The position numbers were made by a program, and so were the translations under genes. DNA of 64,000 nucleotides from Anaeramoeba flamelloides (lineage: Eukaryota; Metamonada; Anaeramoebidae). Positions within the stretch are counted from its first letter, which is position 1; each line of letters starts with the position of its first letter. Shown here in pieces: positions 57,253 to 64,000 of this stretch. The DNA lies in contig JANTQA010000057.1 of the NCBI GenBank assembly GCA_027625915.1, forward strand, positions 1,674,001-1,738,000. Direction: 5' to 3'. The notes under the pieces are model-generated. The model did not search any database, had not been told where the DNA came from, and saw only the letters and a program-made list of their open reading frames with translations.

Positions 57253-59121
57253 ATGAAAACAATTTCCCTACTTTTTGTTACTTTCTTTGTTTTAGTCACG
57301 CTAACAACTTCAACCACTGATTACTGGTTTGAACAAAAAATCGATCACTTCAATCCACTTGACGATCGAAAATTTCAACAACTGTACTATGTAAATGATA
57401 CTTATTATCAAGAAGGTGGACCACTTTTTTTTATTTTTAATGGTGAAGGTCCAATGCCTGGCCTTTATAATGAAGTAAAATTTTCCTTTTTTTTTTTTTT
57501 TTTTTTCTCCTTGGGCTGTTTTTGAAAAAAATATGATACTTAATGGATTAACGTTACCATAGATTCGTTTATAATTAAAGAGTGTTCTAATTGAAGGTAA
57601 ACGATCTTCACTCTACATGAACCACATTCAAATAACTCAAAAAATCGATTAAAACTAGAATCAAATCATCATACTTTGAATTTTTTCAAAAAGATCCCTA
57701 AAGGAGTTTTATTAAATTTCTCAAAATACTATTTCTAATAAACTTTGTCAGTCTCGAGTGTTTTTTCAACTTTTAATTGATAAAATAATTTAGTGACTTG
57801 AAACAAAAATTTTCTTTTCTTAAGGACTTCGTTCCCCATCTGGAGGGTGTTTGGCTCTTGTTTTATTTTATCTTCAATTCTCAAAAAGAATTTAAATTCT
57901 GAGGAAAATTGAATTTAAAAACTCACCAAACAACTCAAAAAAAAATTTTCAATTAGATCTTTTGAATGAAAATTTTCAAAAAAAATGACTTTAATTTAAG
58001 GGATTTTCAAGTACAAGTTCAAATTTGAAAACATTTCAAACTTTTCAAAGGAACTAAAAAAAAAATTTAGAACAGCTTGGGAAATTGTTTGTGTTTGATA
58101 GATTTGAAATGGAAATTTTGAAATTGTAAAATCAAATTTTGGTAGGATCTAAGAAGGTAGAATTGTGAAAATTTACCATTTATTTTGTAAAAGAAATTCT
58201 CAGTGGGTAAATTTAACCGAGATTATGGATCTTATTCAAGAGTTTTTTATATCCACAATTTGACCGTTTTTACCTGAAACCATAGTCCTTAATTGGAAAA
58301 TAACAATAAAAATATTATTGATCAATAAACTATTTATATTTTTCACTCAGGATCACAATAATAACTGTGATCAATCGGAAAAAAAAAGAAAAATTTGACA
58401 AAATTCAAATCGTAAAATTATTGGTTTATATCTGCCCCTTTTACTCCAAAAGGGAGAATATTCGCCATATTTGTACTTTTTACTCAATTTTTAAAAAAAA
58501 ATTATAAATTGAGTAAAGTATCTTAAAAATGACACCCGGTGATTGATAAATAAGTTTTCTCCTCACATTTCCCAATAAGTTCTTTTTTCCAAAATAAAAA
58601 ATGTTAAATATTAGCATTATTTTCCCTCGTCTTCGACTCTGTGGAAATATATGTTATATTGTTCCTCGGCCTTTAGTCTTCAAAACAATACATAAATATT
58701 TCAATATTTTTATTTTTTAAAAAGGAAAATATTGAAAAACAAAACGGAGACAACTCACACTTATTATTTTCCGGTTTGTAGGGTAAAATTGTGAATATTT
58801 TTCACATAATGAATCTAAAAAGATATTTGGATATCACGAGGGCTTTAATATGAGGGTATATATCAAATAAATCTTGAAAGATTCATTATGGGAAAAATAT
58901 AAGATATTTCAAGAAAACAAGGGAAATAAAAAAAGTTTTGTCCTGATAGTTAATTAATAAAAAAAAAAAAAAGCAAAAAATGGGAGATCAAAATACTTTA
59001 TTGTTTTTTGAATAAAGAATATACCGAAATCTTTTCTTTTTCAATTCTTATTCTTTTTTTATAGTGATAACATTTAAAAAAATACTTTCCTAGATGAATT
59101 ATCAAGAGAGGTTTAAAGGGA

Positions 59122-59167
<46 letters not shown>

Positions 59168-62100
59168 TTGCTTTTTTAATTTCTAAGTGAAAGAGATCCA
59201 CTGTTTTCAAAACAATAAACACAAAGCATCACGTAAAAATTAACCAATCATTGTCTTTTTTCCAATATTTTTCCCAATAGTTTAAGTTCCATCAAAGTCT
59301 TCTCTTCAAGTTTTATTTTGATCCACGAATTATGTGTTTGTTTTTCTTTTTTTTTTTTTTTTATATCCATTTTCTGGCTCAAGACCAATGGGCATATGTC
59401 TCAATTAACATTGTAGATATCTTCTCGTATTTTAATTAAAATAACACTTTTATATTCAGTATTTGTTGTATCTCGTAAAAGATCTTTTTCTTTTTGCCTT
59501 TTTTATGCATTTAAAAAAATAACTAAAAAGCTAGTTATTTCAATCAAAAGAAAAATAATGAAATGAAAAAAGATTTTTTTTCAACCTTTATATTAGTTTT
59601 CAAGAAGAGCCACACTTATTTTTCAAAATTTTCCTTGTTGCTTAGAATCACTTAAAAAGAATTAAAACATCCCATTTTGATCTTTTAAATCTACTTTCCA
59701 AATACATTTTTTTCTCAAAATCGTTGCTCTTCTAAATACACAAAACAAACAGAAAACCAGAATTAAACACTACTTTTCCGTTTTGTAACTCGAAAGATTT
59801 TTTTTGGAGCTACAAAATTTTGACTTAACTGTTTATCAACAAAAATTGGAAAATTCGTTTGAAAAATTGAATTCAGCTGTTAGAACACTTTTCTGTTCTT
59901 TAGATCTAATTTAAAAATTTTTTCCAGAATTATATTCTTTTTTGAGATACACCTCAAATCCACCAACTGAGAGTACATGTTCTGACTTCAAAATTTGTTG
60001 AAGTAATATCGCTAATACTTTGCAAAGTGGGTCATCTACTTTTCTTTTCATTTTTTGGATTTTTTTCCGTAGAGGGACATAACTTATTATTTTAGAGCAG
60101 TTTTAAAAAAGTGACGACTTTTTTTTTTTTTTATTACTTTTCCAAATCTCAAGAATGAAACCAAAATAATAGTATTATTAAATATTTAATAATTAATCTT
60201 TAGAACTTTAAAAAGTAACCAATTTTTCAATTATTTAATTTCAAAGATTTACCCCATAATCATAAACATAAAAACCTCAAAGAATGATTATTTTTATTTT
60301 CCTTTCTATTAAACAAGCTGTATATACAATAAATTCCCAAGATATATAAAAATAATTTGTCAAAATAATCTCTCTTAATAATTTAATTTTTTTAAATAAA
60401 TCGAATTTTTTAGCAACTAATCTAGATTCCACCTCAAATTTAAGAAAGATATTTTTCAATTTTCAAGCCTCAAGATTGAAGATTCATCTTTTAAATTTGT
60501 TGCAAAATTCCGATTTTTTTCAAAAATTGTTGGGATTTTTACTAATACAATGATCGTTTCTAATTGATTTTATAAACTTTGTACCATTTTACAAATCGAA
60601 TTTTTTGAGATATTTGAATGGTGGAACTCTCAAATGATTTATTTTCTATAGAAAAATATTCTAATTTTCGACTTCTTTGTGGTTGACGCTAATACTTAAC
60701 TTAATGGAAATCAAAAAAAATTGAGATCAACTATTCGATAAAAATTGAACATCTAAGTACCTATTAAAGAATGGTAGTAGTGTGTAAAATTTGTAATTTT
60801 GCAAAGTAACTTTTAAATTATACAAAAAATACTAATACCGGAAATTAAATTCGCAGTTTTGTTTCATTTGTATAATTAAGAATTATTATATAAGGTATTT
60901 CCAAAAAAGCGTGGCATTTTTTTTTTACATTTCATAAAAAATCATCTTTATTAGTGGAAGGTATTCGTTAATTGACAATACCAAATTAAGTTTAACATTA
61001 ATATCGATTGAATCAATGGTTAATGTGTTTATTTGAAAATATGTTGGATGAAATATTTCAAAAAAAAAATAACTTTACAAAAAAAATAACTTTAACCAAA
61101 AAAAAATAACTTTAAAAAAAAATCCAAATCCAAATTAAACAAATTAGTACGGATACCCCGTTGAATTAGCATCAAAGTACAATGCACTTGTTGTTAGTCT
61201 TGAACATAGATATTATGGAGTAAGTCTACCATTTGGAGAAGAATCCCATACCAATGAAAATTTACAATATCTTCATACTGAGCAAGTTTTGGAAGATTTT
61301 GCACAATTCCGACATCACATTTTTGAAAAATATAATTTGGCTTCGACAACAAAGGTTTTTGGATTTGGATGTTCATACTCTGGTGTCTTAAGTGCATGGT
61401 TTCGAACCAAAAACCCACATTTAATTGACGGTGTCTTTTCAGGGTCATCGCCAGTTTGGGCAACATTAGATTTCACAAGCTACATGGAATTAGTTGAGTC
61501 TAGACTCTCCACAGAGTGTGTTGATTCCGTTGCCTCGGCAGTGACCCAAATAAACAATTTGCTTGATACAATTGACGGTAGAATTCAGCTCCAAAGAATG
61601 TTCAACACATGCCAGGAGCTCTTGATGCCATTTGACGTGCAAATGTTCAAATATAATATCCAAGGCGGAATTATGGGTGCTGTACAATACCAAAACCCAC
61701 CAGATTGGCCAGAAACAGCAGCCTGTGACGCAATGGAGGCTGCAACAGATAAGCTTGCCGAATACATCAAACAATTTGCTTATCCAAACGGAAGTTGCAT
61801 GGAACTTGACCCAGCCAGTTCATACATTGACGACGGGAAATCTTGGTATTACCAAAAGGCTTCGCAGTTTGGCTTTTTTAAAAACACACCACCAAATTCA
61901 AAAATCTTTTTCCAAGGGGTAGATGCTGATTTCCATAAAGCCTTAATTCAAAAAATTTTCGGTCAACCATTTTATCCAGATGTCGATTTCACCAATGCTT
62001 ATTACGGCGGCAAAGAAGTAAACTGGTCAAACATCATTTTCACAAATGGAATAAACGAGCCTTGGTCTTTATTATCAATCACAGATATGAAACTTAACTC

Positions 62101-62239
62101 GGATTCGGTAGTAGTCGTGGATTACGAAGATGCCGGGCACTGCGCTCCTTATCATTTTTATAATGATAAAATGCCTCCTGGTGTGTTAAATGCTAGAAAG
62201 AAAATTGATGAGTTTATTACTAAAGTTACTTCCAATTAA
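57253..62239 (+). CDS. Secreted serine peptidase, family S28
   Basis: Two exons, 57253-57474 and 61148-62239, join in phase 0 (LYNE then YGYPVELASK) to give 437 residues. S28 enzymes (Pro-X carboxypeptidase, DPP7, PRSS16) cut after proline at peptide ends in lysosomes or outside the cell. Seen: a signal peptide (1-20, TISLLFVTFFVLVTLTT), YWFEQKIDHFNP (24-35), GGPLFFIFNGEG (56-67), SLEHRYYG (about 88-95), the nucleophile in GCSYSG (S150), SGSSPVWAT, and AGHCAPYH carrying the catalytic His (H405). At the acid position the motif NGxxDPW reads NGINEPW (E378), a Glu in place of the usual Asp. The 3673-bp intron holds a T2 element. Exon 2 is clearly GC-richer than its surroundings. The frame is intact. 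Confidence 0.93.
57824..58288 (+). mobile_element. TTAA-flanked element T2, copy 2
   Basis: GGACTTCGTTCCCCATC to ACCATAGTCC between TTAA sites; 465 bp; in the S28 intron, same orientation as the gene. Interior matches 50755-51247. Confidence 0.75.
59132..59164. repeat. (TA)n microsatellite
   Basis: Uninterrupted TA run of about 33 bases inside the S28 intron. Confidence 0.9.
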
Positions 62240-64000
62240 ATTTTAATTTGTTTTTATTATTCAAATTATTTTCATTCTTTCTTTTCTTTCCTACTTTTTA
62301 AGAATTTTGTTTTGTTTAATTCCTTCAATAGCAAGAAGAATGATTATCATAATTTTTTTTTAATTTTTAAAAAATTATTCACTTCTTTAGAAATAAAATC
62401 AAAATATAAAATAATACATCCTTCAACGAGAATTATACTCTCATTTCATTAATTTATTCAAAATATTATACTTTAATAAAAATAAACATTTGCTTTTTGG
62501 AATTTTTTAAAATTCAATCTTAAATTTTTTTTTCACAAAAATTTTGCTAATAAATTTTAGTAAACATATCAGAACAAAGTAAAAAAACAATTTTTTTCAA
62601 AAAAAAAAAACTAAAAATCCATATATCACTTTTCAAAGATGAATTACGCTAAGAAAAAACAAATAATTCATGACAAAATGAAGGATAAAACGCAATAACA
62701 TTTTTTTTCAAACTATTTTTTACTTCTATTTTTTCTTTAAATAATTAACTATTTAAAATATGTTCAAAAAATTGACTATTTTTTCGATCTCCAAAACCAT
62801 TCATGGGATTTTGATAAAAAAAAATAGATATAAATTGTATATTTGAGATTTGGTTGATAATAATTTAATTAATTATTTTAAAAGTTAATTTATTTCTTCT
62901 TTATATTGATCTTACTTTACGTTTTCATTTTTGGGTTTTATTAAGGTTTAGAATTAAAAAATGTATTTCACACTTTTTCATGATTCACTCAATAACCCCC
63001 CCAAAAAAAAAAAAAAAAAATAAAAAAAAATTATTAATGAATAAATCACTTAATATTTTCTAAATTTTATATTATATTTAAAACTCTAATTTTATATTCT
63101 TAATTTATTTGCTTTTTTATTGTTTATTAATTTTTCTCTAACAATGATTTTTTTTTTATTTAAAAAATACGGAGGAAGAAAAATAATCAATAACCTGGTT
63201 CATATTTAGATTGTAGAGTACAGCCCATTTCACTTTAATTGACAAACTTTCAACATAAATATAAGGTTTAAAAAAATCTCAAATTGAAGTATAAAATTTT
63301 TTTTTTTTTTTTTTTTACATGCAGTCAGTTCCACTTTGAAGGTACAAACTTCAACGAAATTTAAGGCACACTAATAATCTCAAATTAAGGCACAAAAAAC
63401 ATTTTCTAGTAAAATACTTTGTGTAAAAAAAATTCCAAGTTTTGTACTTTAATTTGAGATTTTTGTGAGCTTTAAATTTTGTTGATAGTTTGTTCTTTAA
63501 AAGTGGAACTGACTGTATAACTTGTATTTTTTGATTGAAATCTTTATTGGTGGATTCAAATTTTGTCTTGCCATTACTTGATTCCGATACTCAATTTCAA
63601 ATATTATTTTAACTAGAAACAATACATTGGGGAAAAATATTTTATTTTGTCTAAAAAAACAAATAATTATTAAATCTGATTGATTAATTCACTTTTAAAT
63701 CGTTCTAAATATAAAAAAACTTGATTTTTCAAATTTTAAAAAAATACAAAAAAAAAATTATAAAAAGTTAGTCACAATTTGTGGAATGTGCTTTATTGTT
63801 TTTGTATGACTGGAATTTTACTCAAAAAAGTTTAAAAAAAATGATTTTCTGCTAATTATAATCTGATTTTTAAAATCTATTACAGAGTATCACAATTCTA
63901 AATAACTATTGGTATTTTTGATGATCTTGTTTTTTTATTTTTTTTTACAAGTTGAATTTTTTTTTATTGTTAGAAAAAACTGTATCAATTACAAAAAAAA
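62240..64000. other. AT-rich right end
   Basis: No exon recognised. It contains an M1 MITE (63322-63515) placed next to half of an older copy (about 63212-63318). A-runs at 63004-63028 and T-runs are frequent. Confidence 0.6.
63322..63515. mobile_element. M1 MITE, copy 4
   Basis: CAGTCAGTTCCACTTTGAAG to AAGTGGAACTGACTG, 194 bp, with TA on the right and TG on the left. The left half-copy at 63212-63318 (CCCATTTCACTTTAATTGAC, CTTTCAACATAAATATAAGG) is in the same orientation. Confidence 0.75.

Larger units (their letters stand above)
57475..61147 (+). other. 3.7-kb intron of the S28 peptidase gene
   Basis: Donor GTAAAATTT, acceptor AAATTAG. It contains a T2 element (57824-58288) and a TA run (59132-59164). 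A segment at 60530-60640 (TACTAATACAATGATCG, TTTTTTGAGATATTTGAA) recurs at 43920-44010. The 58300-60500 part shows nothing recognised. Confidence 0.85.

Noticed and set aside
61490-61922. Frames on both strands inside the S28 exon
   Set aside because: They overlap the conserved peptidase frame and show no family features.

Overview
The window is a gene-poor, very AT-rich piece of a eukaryotic nuclear genome. It has spliceosomal introns (donors mostly GTAAGT or GTAAAA, T-rich tracts before AG), a mitochondrial-type NFS1, a GINS subunit, a Yak/DYRK kinase, a nuclear-type tRNA-Ala, LINE and SINE retroposons and many short inverted-repeat DNA elements. The standard genetic code works in every gene, and proteins are rich in Lys, Asn, Glu and Gln. 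This fits a free-living protist of the amoeba, heterolobosean or anaeramoeba sort; the sequence alone does not settle the lineage.

Layout. 0-3.3 kb: diverged repeats, a retroposon-like insert, and on the minus strand the first exons of a Yak/DYRK kinase that runs off the left edge. 3.3-8.4 kb: decayed DNA elements. 8.4-12.0 kb: complete three-exon PSF2/GINS2 gene whose second intron (2.8 kb) holds inverted-repeat elements. 12.0-14.2 kb: a duplicated segment split by a tRNA-derived SINE with an 18-bp target duplication. 14.2-16.1 kb: complete two-exon NFS1. 19.3-20.5 kb: CUE-like protein. 20.5-25.3 kb: foldback repeats, MITEs, a LINE 3' fragment. 25.3-26.4 kb: small coiled-coil gene. 30.1-39.4 kb: two exons of a probable GRAM/PH-like gene separated by an 8.8-kb intron containing a 5.6-kb LINE inserted in an older reversed LINE, which also carries a foldback element. 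39.6-42.2 kb: short plus-strand exons, one pair SNARE-like. 42.7 kb: tRNA-Ala(UGC). 43-49 kb: mariner-type elements and repeats. 49.3-49.7 kb: single-exon membrane-protein gene. 50-57 kb: more elements, some weak coding patches. 57.3-62.2 kb: complete two-exon secreted S28 serine peptidase with a 3.7-kb intron. 62.2-64 kb: AT-rich with a palindromic MITE.

How it fits together. The recognised genes are unrelated housekeeping functions: replication (PSF2), Fe-S cluster assembly (NFS1), signalling (Yak kinase), proteolysis (S28). There is no operon-like grouping. The main theme is mobile-element growth of introns and spacers around well-preserved exons. Exon joins were worked out by eye from splice-site consensus, reading phase and family alignment from memory; no search was run.
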